Source: Sutcliffiella halmapala
GTDB taxonomy: Bacteria > Bacillota > Bacilli > Bacillales > Bacillaceae_I
NCBI RefSeq assembly: GCF_002019665.1
Contig: NZ_KV917375.1
Coordinates: 2,299,175 to 2,363,174, forward strand
Direction of reading: 5' to 3'
DNA: 64,000 nt
The position numbers and the translations under genes were made by a program. This document shows, one piece after another, positions 17,882 through 25,678 of this stretch; positions within the stretch are counted from its first letter, which is position 1, and every line of letters starts with the position of its first letter. The notes under the pieces were generated by a model, which did no database searches, was not told the DNA's origin, and saw nothing but the letters and a program-made list of their open reading frames with translations.

Positions 17882-18655
17882 GTGATATTTAGGAGAAAAA
17901 CGTACCGTGTAAATCCAGAAAAATTAGAGGTCTTTACAGATTTTTTTCATCAGTATTTATATCCAAATCAAATCAAGCATGGCGCAAAGCTTGTTGGTAG
18001 ATGGGTAACAGAACAAAAGGATGAAGTAGTCGCAATATGGCAGTATGAAGATAGAGAACATTATGAAAGCATCGAACACGCAATCCGAAATAGTGAACTA
18101 CATAAATTAGCACAAGCAAAAAGAAAGGAGTTAGGAGAACTATTCTTTGAAAGCCAGGAAGACTTTCTAAACGCTACAGGAAAGTACCAGCCACCAAAGC
18201 ATATTGTTGCAGTAAGTGGACTAATTACCAATAGTAATGGTGAGATCTTGTTAGTCAAGAATCATCATCGTGATGATACCTATGAGATTCCTGGTGGACA
18301 ATTAGAAGAAGGCGAATCGCTGGAGGAGGGAGTATTAAGAGAAATTCAGGAAGAAACAGGTGTAGAAGTAAAACTTTATGGAATCACTGGGATTTATCAA
18401 AATTTAACAAGTGGGATTGTTTGTGTAGTCTTTAGAGGTGAGTATCTATCAGGAACCCCAAGAGCAGATGAGATCGAGACGAAAGAAGTGTTTTTTCAGG
18501 AATTAAATGAAAATAATATCGATCAATTTATTAAGAGACCACACTTCAAAAAGCGAGTAATGGACGCATTAAATCCTAGCTATATCCCATACGATGCATA
18601 CAAATTAAGACCATATGAGCTTATAAGTGAATTTGAAGTAGTAGTGGAAGTGTGA
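17882..18655 (+). CDS. NIPSNAP-like domain fused to NUDIX hydrolase
   Basis: A 257-aa two-domain protein, GTG start after AAGGATG. Residues 1-100 ('MIFRRKTYRVNPEKLEVFTD', 'LVGRWVTEQKDEVVAIWQYED', 'HYESIEHAIRNSELHKL') look like a NIPSNAP/ABM-type ferredoxin-like domain. Residues ~107-240 are a NUDIX domain with a canonical box at 139-161 (GGQLEEGESLEEGVLREIQE then ETG). The fusion suggests recognition of a specific small molecule before hydrolysis of a diphosphate bond. Substrate unknown. It is last of the three-gene run; no terminator is obvious before the 52-bp array. Confidence 0.8.
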   Translation: MIFRRKTYRVNPEKLEVFTDFFHQYLYPNQIKHGAKLVGRWVTEQKDEVVAIWQYEDREHYESIEHAIRNSELHKLAQAKRKELGELFFESQEDFLNATGKYQPPKHIVAVSGLITNSNGEILLVKNHHRDDTYEIPGGQLEEGESLEEGVLREIQEETGVEVKLYGITGIYQNLTSGIVCVVFRGEYLSGTPRADEIETKEVFFQELNENNIDQFIKRPHFKKRVMDALNPSYIPYDAYKLRPYELISEFEVVVEV

Positions 18656-18678
18656 GCTAATTAAAAAAGAAAAATTTT

Positions 18679-19151
18679 GATCTTACCCTAAACTCCAGAA
18701 TATAGTAATTATGGGTAACGATAAGGGCGTGATCGTGCCCTGAACTCGAGAATATAGTGATTATGGGTAACGATAAAGGCGTGATCGTGTCCTGAACTCG
18801 AGAATATAGTGATTATGGGTAACGATAGAGACGTGATCGTGCCCTGAACTCGAGAATATAGTGATTATGGGTAACGATAGAGGCGTGATCGTGCCCTGAA
18901 CTTGAGAATATAGTGATTATGGGTAACGATAGAGGCGTAATCGTGCCCTGAACTTGAGAATATAGTGATTATGGGTAACGATAGAGGCGTGATCTTACCC
19001 TAAACTCGAGAATATAGTAATTATGGGTAACGATAAGGGCGTGATCGTGCCCTGAACTCGGGAATATAGTGATTATGGGTAACGATAAAGGCGTGATCGT
19101 GTCCTGAACTCGAGAATATAGTGATTATGGGTAACGATAGAGGCGTGATCG
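18679..19151. repeat. Tandem array, nine copies of a 52-bp unit
   Basis: GGGTAACGATA recurs at 18713, 18765, 18817, 18869, 18921, 18973, 19025, 19077 and 19129, exactly 52 bp apart. Each unit also carries CTCGAGAATATAGTGATTAT (few changes) and GGCGTGATCGTGCCCTGAA. GGG-ACGAT pairs with ATCGT-CCC across AAAGGCGTG, so each unit can form a hairpin; units reading ATCTTACCC pair instead with GGGTAA, keeping the hairpin. 52 is not a multiple of 3 and no conserved reading frame runs through it. The array continues as a decayed unit beyond the insertion sequence. It is not CRISPR-like: there are no spacers. Confidence 0.93.
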
Positions 19152-19246
19152 GATAAAGTCCATATAATTGTGTAAATAGAAAGGTCACCATCATGACCCG
19201 TGGTGTTACAATGTTTTCGACCAAGAAAACTACACGCACGGAGGAC

Positions 19247-20431
19247 ATGATGATGACCCAAATCAATATTACTATAAATTTAGAAGATCTCAAAGAGAAA
19301 ATCGAAAAAAGCGCTTTAGAATCACCTGTAAAAGCATCCCTTTCCCTTATTTTAAATTCTTTGATGGAAAAAGAAAGAGATGAGTACATCAACGCACTCT
19401 CTCATGAGAGAACTGAAGAACGCCGATCCTATCGGAATGGGTATTATGAGCGTGAGTTGATTACGGGAGCTGGTTCTCTAAAACTTAGAGTTCCTCGTAC
19501 ACGAGATGGGGAATTTTCTACCACTGTCTTTCAAAAATATGCACGCTGCGAACAGGCTCTTATTCTTTCCATGATTGAAATGGTGGTAAATGGGGTTTCT
19601 ACACGAAAGGTAACGAAAATTGTAGAAGAGCTGTGTGGGAAAAGTGTGTCTAAATCTCTCGTTTCCAATTTAACCAAAACACTTGATCCTATCATCAACG
19701 AATGGAGAAACCGTCCATTAAACACGTTTTACTACCCTTATGTTTACGTGGACGCTCTATATATCAAGGTTCGGGAAAACCAAAAGGTGGTGTCTAAAAG
19801 TGTTCATATTGCTTGTGGGGTGAACCAAAACGGGCATAGAGAAATCATTGGCTTGAAAGTTAATCACTCGGAATCCACTGAAAGCTGGTCTAATTTCTTT
19901 GAGTACCTAAAATCTAGAGGACTTCAATCTCCTAAAATGGTGATCTCTGATGCCCATGCTGGTTTGGTTTCTTCCATTCAAACATCATTCTTAGGAACCT
20001 CTTGGCAGAGATGTGTGGTCCATTTCTTAAGGAACATCATGGACACCCTCCCTAAAAAGACAACAGAAGCTCGACAAGAGCTTAAAGACATGTTTCAGAA
20101 CTCGGATATCAAACTTGTAAGAGAGATGAAAGCCCGTTTTGTGGAAAAGTACCAAGACACAAAGGGCTTCAGTAAAGCTATTAATAAACTAGAGGATGGG
20201 TTTGAGGACGCTATTCAATTTCATTCACAACCAGTTCAACACCATAAGAACCTACGTACCACTAACATGTTAGAACGTGTTAACAGAGAAATACGTAGAA
20301 GAGAACGAGTCATTCAGATTTTCCCTAATGAACAATCTGCCAATCGAATCATTGGAGCCGTTTTAATGAATATAGAAGCAGACTGGAATAAGCATAACAT
20401 CCCCTATCTAAAAGATATCAAGCCTAATTAA
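19247..20431 (+). CDS. IS256-family (mutator-type) DDE transposase
   Basis: A 394-aa transposase, the family's usual size. Start chosen at ATG 19247 because CGGAGG lies just upstream; an in-frame ATG at 19193 has no RBS. The mutator-type catalytic residues are visible: D169 in 'YVYVDALYIKV', D235 in 'MVISDAHAGL', and E343 in 'NMLERVNREIRRRERV'; 'WQRCVVHFLRNI' is the conserved CxxH block between the second Asp and Glu. The frame is intact, so the element may still be active. Confidence 0.95.
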   Translation: MMMTQINITINLEDLKEKIEKSALESPVKASLSLILNSLMEKERDEYINALSHERTEERRSYRNGYYERELITGAGSLKLRVPRTRDGEFSTTVFQKYARCEQALILSMIEMVVNGVSTRKVTKIVEELCGKSVSKSLVSNLTKTLDPIINEWRNRPLNTFYYPYVYVDALYIKVRENQKVVSKSVHIACGVNQNGHREIIGLKVNHSESTESWSNFFEYLKSRGLQSPKMVISDAHAGLVSSIQTSFLGTSWQRCVVHFLRNIMDTLPKKTTEARQELKDMFQNSDIKLVREMKARFVEKYQDTKGFSKAINKLEDGFEDAIQFHSQPVQHHKNLRTTNMLERVNREIRRRERVIQIFPNEQSANRIIGAVLMNIEADWNKHNIPYLKDIKPN

Positions 20432-20466
20432 CCCTAAAAGATAGTGGTTAAGCCTAATTTCAAATT

Positions 20467-20561
20467 GACATCGAGCCTCTGTGGGCATGATGAAAAGCCA
20501 GGAAGCCAGGTTTCTTAAACCTGGCCTGCCCACGCAGGCTATCATGCCCACCTCTCGATGT
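20467..20561. other. Nested inverted repeats in the 3' part of the IS element
   Basis: Between the transposase stop and the right terminal repeat lies a nested structure: ACATCGAG (20468) / CTCGATGT (20554), GTGGGCATGAT (20481) / ATCATGCCCAC (20541), GCCAGGTT (20505) / AACCTGGC (20518). An alternative hairpin GCCTGC-CCAC-GCAGGC (20524-20539) and an alternative partner TGCCCAC (20527) for GTGGGCA make the inner stems mutually exclusive. Could be a terminator, a transposition-control RNA or a DNA hairpin; function unknown. Confidence 0.75.
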
Positions 20562-20652
20562 AAATTCGAAATACGTATCGCTCACCTAATCTTATTTATT
20601 GTCTTGTCGAAACTCATTGTTGACACTTTTACACAATAATATGGACTTGACT

Positions 20653-20915
20653 CGTGATCGTGCCCTGAACTCGTGAATTCAGTGATTTCAAGCAACGATC
20701 GTAGCACGACCGTGTTCCCATTAACCATTCTCTTCTCAAATAAATGAGAACTACTATCCCCCTAACTATACCCTATACCCTCCACCAACTACACCCCCTT
20801 ATTTTTTTCCATCTATTAATCTCGAAAATCGGTATTTTCTCACAACCTTGTCTATATAGTAATAGTAATGGGACTACTATCTACTTAATGAGATGAAGGT
20901 AAGGAGGGGAAAGTA
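20653..20915. repeat. Right remnant of the 52-bp array and fixA leader
   Basis: Bases 20653-20710 (CGTGATCGTGCCCTGAACTC then GTGAATTCAGTGATTTC) continue the 52-bp unit in decayed form. The rest, up to fixA, is a pyrimidine-rich stretch with no gene; the fixA promoter is presumably in the last ~100 bases, where an inverted repeat-like AGTAATAGTAATGGGACTACT occurs in part. Confidence 0.6.
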
Positions 20916-21746
20916 TTGCTTCATATTGTCGCATGTATTAAGCAGGTACCGGATACGAAGGTTATCAAAATGAATCCAAGAACAAACACAATGGACCGCT
21001 CAAGTGCACCAGCCATTTTAAATCCATATGACGCACATGCAGTAGAAGAGGCGGTACGAATTAAAGATAAATATGGTGGAACAGTATCAGTTGTAACGAT
21101 GGGGCCACCTCCAGCAGTAAAGGCAATAAGAAAGTGTATCGAAATTGGAGCAGATGAGGGATATATGATTTCGGACCGCGCGTTTGCAGGTGCCGATACA
21201 TTAGCTACGAGCTATGCGCTTACGAAAGCGCTTCATAAAATAGGCGAGATTAAACCAATCGATTTAATCATTTGCGGAAAAATGACGATTGACGGCGATA
21301 CCGGCCAGGTTGGACCGGGAATAGCAAGACGCCTTGATATACCTCCGCTTACGTCTGTGAACAAAGTAGTAGAAATAAATAAAGAGGAAGCATATATGGT
21401 TGTCCACCGAAAATTGGAAGATGGCTATGAAGTAATCCAAACTAGCCTACCTTGTTTATTATCCGTCGAAAAGGAAATTAATGAGGTGCCATATTCCTCG
21501 TTTCCTAACATGCTAAAGGGAGCAAGATATCAGCCTCATATTTGGTCCGTTAATGATTTAGCAGATATTGATCGAAAACAACTAGGACTAAAGGGTTCGC
21601 CAACAATCGTCGCAAAGGTTTGGGCACCACCTAAACCAGAAGGAGGAAAGCTGTTAGAAGGAGATACACAAGAACAAGTAAAACAAATTCTTTCTATTGT
21701 TTTAGAAAAGAAAGAGCTTTTTGAAGAAAAGAGGGGATCGGAGTGA
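20916..21746 (+). CDS. fixA: Electron transfer flavoprotein beta subunit FixA
   Basis: A 276-aa EtfB/FixA protein, first gene of a four-gene operon. TTG start preceded by GGAGGGG. Features: 'VACIKQVPDTKVIKMNPRTNTMDRS' N-terminus, 'NPYDAHAVEEAVRIKDKYG', and 'LIICGKMTIDGDTGQVGPGIA' nucleotide-binding region. With FixB it forms a two-FAD ETF. In FixABCX complexes NADH oxidation is bifurcated to quinone (through FixC) and to a low-potential ferredoxin or flavodoxin (through FixX). The operon is complete, which favours that group over the ordinary fatty-acid ETF. Confidence 0.93.
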   Translation: MLHIVACIKQVPDTKVIKMNPRTNTMDRSSAPAILNPYDAHAVEEAVRIKDKYGGTVSVVTMGPPPAVKAIRKCIEIGADEGYMISDRAFAGADTLATSYALTKALHKIGEIKPIDLIICGKMTIDGDTGQVGPGIARRLDIPPLTSVNKVVEINKEEAYMVVHRKLEDGYEVIQTSLPCLLSVEKEINEVPYSSFPNMLKGARYQPHIWSVNDLADIDRKQLGLKGSPTIVAKVWAPPKPEGGKLLEGDTQEQVKQILSIVLEKKELFEEKRGSE

Positions 21747-22777
21747 ACTTCGAGGATTACCGGGGAGTCTGGGTATTTATTGAAGAAAAAGAGGGAAAGA
21801 TTGCTCCTGTTTCGTTGGAATTACTAGGTGCTGGAAGAAAGCTTGCTGACAAACGTGGCGTAGAGCTGGCTGGGGTACTTATAGGAGAAGGGGTTATAGA
21901 CTTATCAAAAACTGTTTTTGAATATGGAGCAGATATTGTTTACGTCTATGACCAACCAATCTTTAAGCTTTATCGGACAGAGTCATTTATGAAAGCGCTA
22001 CTCCATTGTAGTGAGAAATTTAAGCCGGAAATGATTTTATACGGAGCAACTTCAACTGGAAAAGATTTAGCTAGTGCAGTTGCAACCGATCTCCCTACAG
22101 GACTGACTGCTGATACGACCGAATTAGATGTCGAAGAGGATACAGGTCTTTTACTAGCAAGCCGACCAGCCTTTGGTGGAAACATTATGGCAACGATATT
22201 ATGTAAAAAATATCGCCCGCAAATGGCGACGGTCCGCCCGAAAGTCATGAAAGCCCTCGATCCTGTTGCGGGGAGAACGGGTAGCTTAATAGAAGAGACG
22301 ATTGATTTAAAAGAAGAAGACATGCGGACAAAGGTGTTAAAAATTGTTCGAGAAGCGACGAAAAAAATTCGAATTGATGAAGCGGACATAGTGGTAGCAG
22401 GTGGTAAAGGGCTAGGGAGTGCGGATGGCTTTCAACTGATCCACCAACTAGCAGATGCATTAGGTGGAGTAGTAGGTGCTAGTCGAGATGTCGTAGAAGC
22501 AGGGTGGGTGGAACATCATTATCAAGTCGGACAAACTGGCGTAACCGTCACACCTAAGCTTTATTTTGCCATCGGAATATCGGGTGCCATCCAACACATC
22601 GTTGGGATGAAAAATTCCGGACTCATTATCGCTATCAATAAGGATCCAGAAGCAGCTATCTTTCAGTCCTGTCATTACGGGATAGTTGGAGATGCCTTTG
22701 AAATTATTCCATTACTAGTTCAAGAATTTAAGAGAGAACTAGCTAGAGAGGAGGTTAATCATGTCAGAGAAGTTTGA
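21743..22777 (+). CDS. fixB: Electron transfer flavoprotein alpha subunit FixB
   Basis: A 344-aa EtfA/FixB protein whose GTG start overlaps the fixA stop (GTGA). The N-terminal domain contains 'FKPEMILYGATSTGKDLASAVA'; the C-terminal FAD domain contains 'DIVVAGGKGLGSADGFQLI', 'GASRDVVEAGWVEHHYQVGQTG' and 'AIGISGAIQHIVGMKNS', the classical EtfA signature that binds FAD. Partner of FixA in the electron-bifurcating complex. Confidence 0.94.
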   Translation: MNFEDYRGVWVFIEEKEGKIAPVSLELLGAGRKLADKRGVELAGVLIGEGVIDLSKTVFEYGADIVYVYDQPIFKLYRTESFMKALLHCSEKFKPEMILYGATSTGKDLASAVATDLPTGLTADTTELDVEEDTGLLLASRPAFGGNIMATILCKKYRPQMATVRPKVMKALDPVAGRTGSLIEETIDLKEEDMRTKVLKIVREATKKIRIDEADIVVAGGKGLGSADGFQLIHQLADALGGVVGASRDVVEAGWVEHHYQVGQTGVTVTPKLYFAIGISGAIQHIVGMKNSGLIIAINKDPEAAIFQSCHYGIVGDAFEIIPLLVQEFKRELAREEVNHVREV

Positions 22778-24056
22778 TTGTATCGTCGTTGGAGCTGGAC
22801 CTGCTGGAATCTCCTGTGCGTATGAATTAGCGAAGGGAGGTGCGAAGGTGTTGCTTTTGGAACGAGGAGAATATCCCGGGTCCAAAAATGTCATGGGTGG
22901 AGTCCTATATCGCAAAATGATGGAGGACATTGTCCCAGATTTCCACAAGGAAGCACCACTCGAGCGTCCCATCGTAGAACAACGGTTCATGATGATGGAT
23001 AAGGAATCGGCGGTAACCGCGGGGTATAAGGGCTTAGAGTGGGCACAGGAACCTTATAACAATTTCACAGTACTGCGAGCAAAGTTTGATCAATGGTTTG
23101 CGGGAAAAGCAGTGGAGCAAGGGGCGTTACTTGTTAATGAGACGGTTGTTCTCGAGTGTATCGTCGAGGACGGAAAAGTGGTCGGAGTAAGGACGGACCG
23201 GCCAGATGGAGAAGTGTATGCCGATGTTGTTGTATTAGCTGATGGCGTAAATTCGCTGTTAGGAAAATCCCTAGGTTTTCATAAAGAATATCGACCAGAT
23301 GAAGTCGCACTTGCTACGATGGAAATTATCAAGCTTGATAGTAAGACAATTGAAGAACGGTTTAATTTAGAAAAAAACCAAGGCTGTACGATAGAGCTTT
23401 TTGGTGATGCAACGAAAGGCATATTAGGCACGGGTTTTCTTTATACGAATAAAGATACATTAAGTATTGGTGTTGGGACACTTCTTTCTGGACTAATTGA
23501 GCATAAAATAAGACCATACGAACTTTTAGAGTATGTGAAAAATCATCCTATGGTACGGCCGTATCTTGCGGGAGGAGAGCCTGTTGAGTATTTAGCTCAT
23601 CTAATTCCAGAAGGCGGACTAAAATCAATGGGGAAAATAGTTGGCAATGGCGTGGTGGTAGTTGGTGATGCCGCCCAGCTTGTAAATGCAATCCATCGTG
23701 AAGGTTCAAACCTTGCGATGACTTCAGGAAGACTTGCTGCAGAAACAATCCTCTCGGCTAAAGAACAGGAAGATTTTTCAGAAAAAACATTAGATCAGTA
23801 TCGAGTTAATTTAATGAAGAGCTTCGTCGGACAGGATATGAAGAAATACAAAGATTCCACCCATCACTTTAATAAATTCCCGCAATACTTTGGCCAATAC
23901 ATTCCGATGGTGAACCGGGCCGCAAGTCAAATGTTCACCGTTGATGGTCAATCGAAATGGGAGAAACAAAAGAAAATCTGGAAGGATTTAGGTTCACCAA
24001 AAGAAAAACTCAAACTAGCTCGAGATGCCTATCGAGCGTGGAAGGTGATGAAGTAA
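22761..24056 (+). CDS. fixC: ETF-quinone oxidoreductase-like flavoprotein FixC
   Basis: A 431-aa FAD-dependent oxidoreductase that overlaps fixB by 17 bases; GAGGAGG precedes the ATG. The dinucleotide fold VVGAGPAGISCAYEL is at residues ~9-23, 'GSKNVMGGVLYRKMMEDIVP' is the FixC-specific segment, and 'GVVVVGDAAQLVNAIHREGSN' is the second FAD motif. Delivers electrons from the ETF to the quinone pool at the membrane surface. Confidence 0.94.
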   Translation: MSEKFDCIVVGAGPAGISCAYELAKGGAKVLLLERGEYPGSKNVMGGVLYRKMMEDIVPDFHKEAPLERPIVEQRFMMMDKESAVTAGYKGLEWAQEPYNNFTVLRAKFDQWFAGKAVEQGALLVNETVVLECIVEDGKVVGVRTDRPDGEVYADVVVLADGVNSLLGKSLGFHKEYRPDEVALATMEIIKLDSKTIEERFNLEKNQGCTIELFGDATKGILGTGFLYTNKDTLSIGVGTLLSGLIEHKIRPYELLEYVKNHPMVRPYLAGGEPVEYLAHLIPEGGLKSMGKIVGNGVVVVGDAAQLVNAIHREGSNLAMTSGRLAAETILSAKEQEDFSEKTLDQYRVNLMKSFVGQDMKKYKDSTHHFNKFPQYFGQYIPMVNRAASQMFTVDGQSKWEKQKKIWKDLGSPKEKLKLARDAYRAWKVMK

Positions 24057-24352
24057 TGAGTGAACAAAAGAAGGGTCAGTCCATCGAAGAAAAACAGTAT
24101 CTTGTTCGATTCAATGCAGATACGAAATCACATCTCCATGTCTTAGATGAAGATATCTGTTTGACGAAATGTCCAGATAAAATATGTACAATATTTTGTC
24201 CGGCGGAAATTTACAAATGGGAAGAAATTCGAATGCATGTTGGGTACGAGGGCTGTCACGAATGTGGAAGCTGTCGCATCGGCTGTCCACACCAGAATAT
24301 AAAGTGGGATTACCCAAAAGGCGGGCACGGTATCGTATTCCGATTAGCTTAG
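24056..24352 (+). CDS. fixX: Ferredoxin-like protein FixX
   Basis: A 98-aa iron-sulphur protein whose ATG overlaps the fixC stop (TAATG). Cysteines are arranged CLTKCPDKICTIFCP and CHECGSCRIGCP, enough for cluster ligation in the FixX family. Passes electrons from FixC to quinone or low-potential carrier. A longer in-frame extension upstream to 23957 lies inside fixC and is not used. Operon ends at a hairpin just downstream. Confidence 0.92.
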   Translation: MSEQKKGQSIEEKQYLVRFNADTKSHLHVLDEDICLTKCPDKICTIFCPAEIYKWEEIRMHVGYEGCHECGSCRIGCPHQNIKWDYPKGGHGIVFRLA

Positions 24353-24361
24353 TAGGCTTGG

Positions 24362-24388
24362 AGCTTATCATTTTGATAGGCTTTTTTT
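24362..24388 (+). terminator. fixABCX operon terminator
   Basis: AGCTTATCA pairs with TGATAGGCT (one G-U) around a 3-nt loop, followed by eight T residues. Confidence 0.8.
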
Positions 24389-24546
24389 TGTGAAGAATCA
24401 AATTAAGTTTGTCCGGTACTTGAAATATCGCGGGAAAATAAAAAAAGTTAAAAGGCAAGGTGAATTAATAATGAAGCGCAGTTTAGGGGGATTTGAAGAA
24501 AGAGATCTTATATGTATTCTTTGTACACTGTTTCACATAGACCTGC

Positions 24547-24580
24547 AAAAAGAAAAACGGAAACTGTTTTTCTTTTTTAA
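24547..24580. terminator. Bidirectional terminator
   Basis: AAAAAGAAAAAC pairs with GTTTTTCTTTTT around GGAAACT; A-run left, T-run right. It ends the minus-strand gene 24586-24924. Confidence 0.65.
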
Positions 24581-24585
24581 GCGAA

Positions 24586-24924
24586 TTAACCGGCAATAGT
24601 GAATAATTGACCTTGGCTGGCGATTTTTTCTACTTCTGAAGTGAAATCAATGGCTTCTTCGATAGATAAGAAAAATGAAGAGACATATAGTGGATACTTG
24701 TAATCAAAGCCCCCATTGATTTCTGCTGGAAAAACAACTACTTGCCAATGATAATAATCTTCACCTAAATTCATTTCACGTCCCTCTAAAGCAATTAACC
24801 AGTGACTATAGTGATCACAGCACTCAACCTCTGTAACCTTTTCTAAAAAAATTAACAAATCATCTTTATTAATTGGTACGAGTGACTTTGGGTAAAATTC
24901 CCCGAAATTAGGGGTGTCTCTCAT
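24586..24924 (-). CDS. Hypothetical protein, 112 aa
   Basis: Not recognised. AAAGGAG lies 3 bases from the ATG at 24930 but an ideal distance from the ATG at 24924, preferred here. The product is acidic with many aromatic residues ('HYSHWLIALEGREMNLGEDYY', 'GGFDYKYPLYVSSFFLSIEEA'), soluble, no membrane segment. Composition recalls small immunity-like or SMI1-like proteins, but no real homology can be claimed. Confidence 0.6.
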   Translation of the reverse strand: MRDTPNFGEFYPKSLVPINKDDLLIFLEKVTEVECCDHYSHWLIALEGREMNLGEDYYHWQVVVFPAEINGGFDYKYPLYVSSFFLSIEEAIDFTSEVEKIASQGQLFTIAG

Positions 24925-25063
24925 GTACATCGCTCCTTTATGAATATGGGTAGTAAGCGTTTACGATAAAAGGTAGCAAAATAAGTATTTGTAGTATTAA
25001 TATATGTATGAACGGTTTAAATATTTTGTATTTTTAGAAAATTAATAAAAAAATACAAAGAAA

Positions 25064-25087
25064 AAGTCGCATTATTAAATGCGACTT
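25064..25087 (-). terminator. Terminator of the two small minus-strand genes
   Basis: Perfect 9-bp stem AAGTCGCAT / ATGCGACTT with a 6-nt loop; on the minus strand it is followed by TTTTCTTTG, i.e. T-rich. Confidence 0.7.
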
Positions 25088-25098
25088 ACGAGAATCTA

Positions 25099-25215
25099 TT
25101 ATTTCTGGTGGAAAAAATCAGAAAATGCCTTGATCACTTCAATACCTTGAAAGGCAAATAAACTCAATGAAGTAAATGAGAAAAAGCATATCGCAATTAT
25201 TCGGAATAAAAGCAT
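25099..25215 (-). CDS. 38-aa membrane peptide
   Basis: A short gene with a near-perfect RBS (AAAGGAGGAGACAATAA then ATG on the minus strand). Product MLLFRIIAICFFSFTSLSLF followed by AFQGIEVIKAFSDFFHQK: one hydrophobic helix and a short amphipathic tail. It sits 28 bases after the 108-aa gene on the same strand and directly before a terminator, so the two are likely one operon. Function unknown. Confidence 0.65.
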   Translation of the reverse strand: MLLFRIIAICFFSFTSLSLFAFQGIEVIKAFSDFFHQK

Positions 25216-25243
25216 TTATTGTCTCCTCCTTTTTGTTAAATGA

Positions 25244-25570
25244 TTAACATGTGAGGTGATCAATAAGTGAATTCATATAATTCCCCTGGTAAAATATGGT
25301 CACTAAATAATGTGAGTAGGATGGCAACTGCTCTTCCTCCACAGAATTATTAGTTGAATAGAAGGGGATTTGTACGGAAGCTGCTATGTTTGAGCTAAAG
25401 CCATGTAATGTATTATCTGAGCCGTCATTGGTACCTTTTTTTTCGTAATCGATAAAAAGGGAATTCTCTACTACAGCGAGAATCTTATAAGGATGAGAAA
25501 TATCATGTAAGTGGAACGGTGTGGAAGCTATTAAAATAGCAAAAGCTAAAATATAGTTTATTAGCTTCAT
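25244..25570 (-). CDS. Exported 108-aa hypothetical protein
   Basis: Begins MKLINYILAFAILIASTPFH, a plausible signal peptide or membrane anchor, after AGAGGAG. The rest is polar with no cysteine motif and no recognised family ('HDISHPYKILAVVENSLFID', 'ASVQIPFYSTNNSVEEEQLP'). Probably co-transcribed with the 38-aa membrane peptide downstream. Function unknown. Confidence 0.55.
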   Translation of the reverse strand: MKLINYILAFAILIASTPFHLHDISHPYKILAVVENSLFIDYEKKGTNDGSDNTLHGFSSNIAASVQIPFYSTNNSVEEEQLPSYSHYLVTIFYQGNYMNSLIDHLTC

Positions 25571-25678
25571 CTTACCACGCTCCTCTTTAAAAATATGTTA
25601 TTCCTATCTTAAAGCATGAAGAACACGATGAAAAGAATAATTTTTAATCTATTTAAAAATTATAAGGAGGTATGGGTA

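Larger units (their letters stand above)
19152..20652 (+). mobile_element. Complete IS256-family insertion sequence (1501 bp)
   Basis: The element starts GATAAAGTCCATATAATTGT and its other end, reverse-complemented, starts AGTCAAGTCCATATTATTGT, giving terminal inverted repeats of about 25 bp. It is flanked on both sides by CGTGATCG (19144-19151 and 20653-20660), an 8-bp target duplication typical of IS256-type transposition. The target is within a unit of the 52-bp array. Length, intact transposase and near-identical duplications indicate a fairly recent insertion. Confidence 0.93.

Noticed and set aside
18679-19151. Possible CRISPR array
   Set aside because: Units are contiguous 52-bp copies with no unique spacers and no cas genes nearby.
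19021-19392. Minus-strand open frame through the 52-bp repeats
   Set aside because: 52 is not divisible by three, so repeated peptide segments change frame; it also crosses the IS boundary. Frame openness follows from the repeat.
24390-24599. Open frame of 69 codons after fixX (inner ATG at 24471)
   Set aside because: It runs through a bidirectional terminator and ends in low-complexity Lys/Phe; no convincing conserved sequence, though AAGGTG before 24471 is noted.
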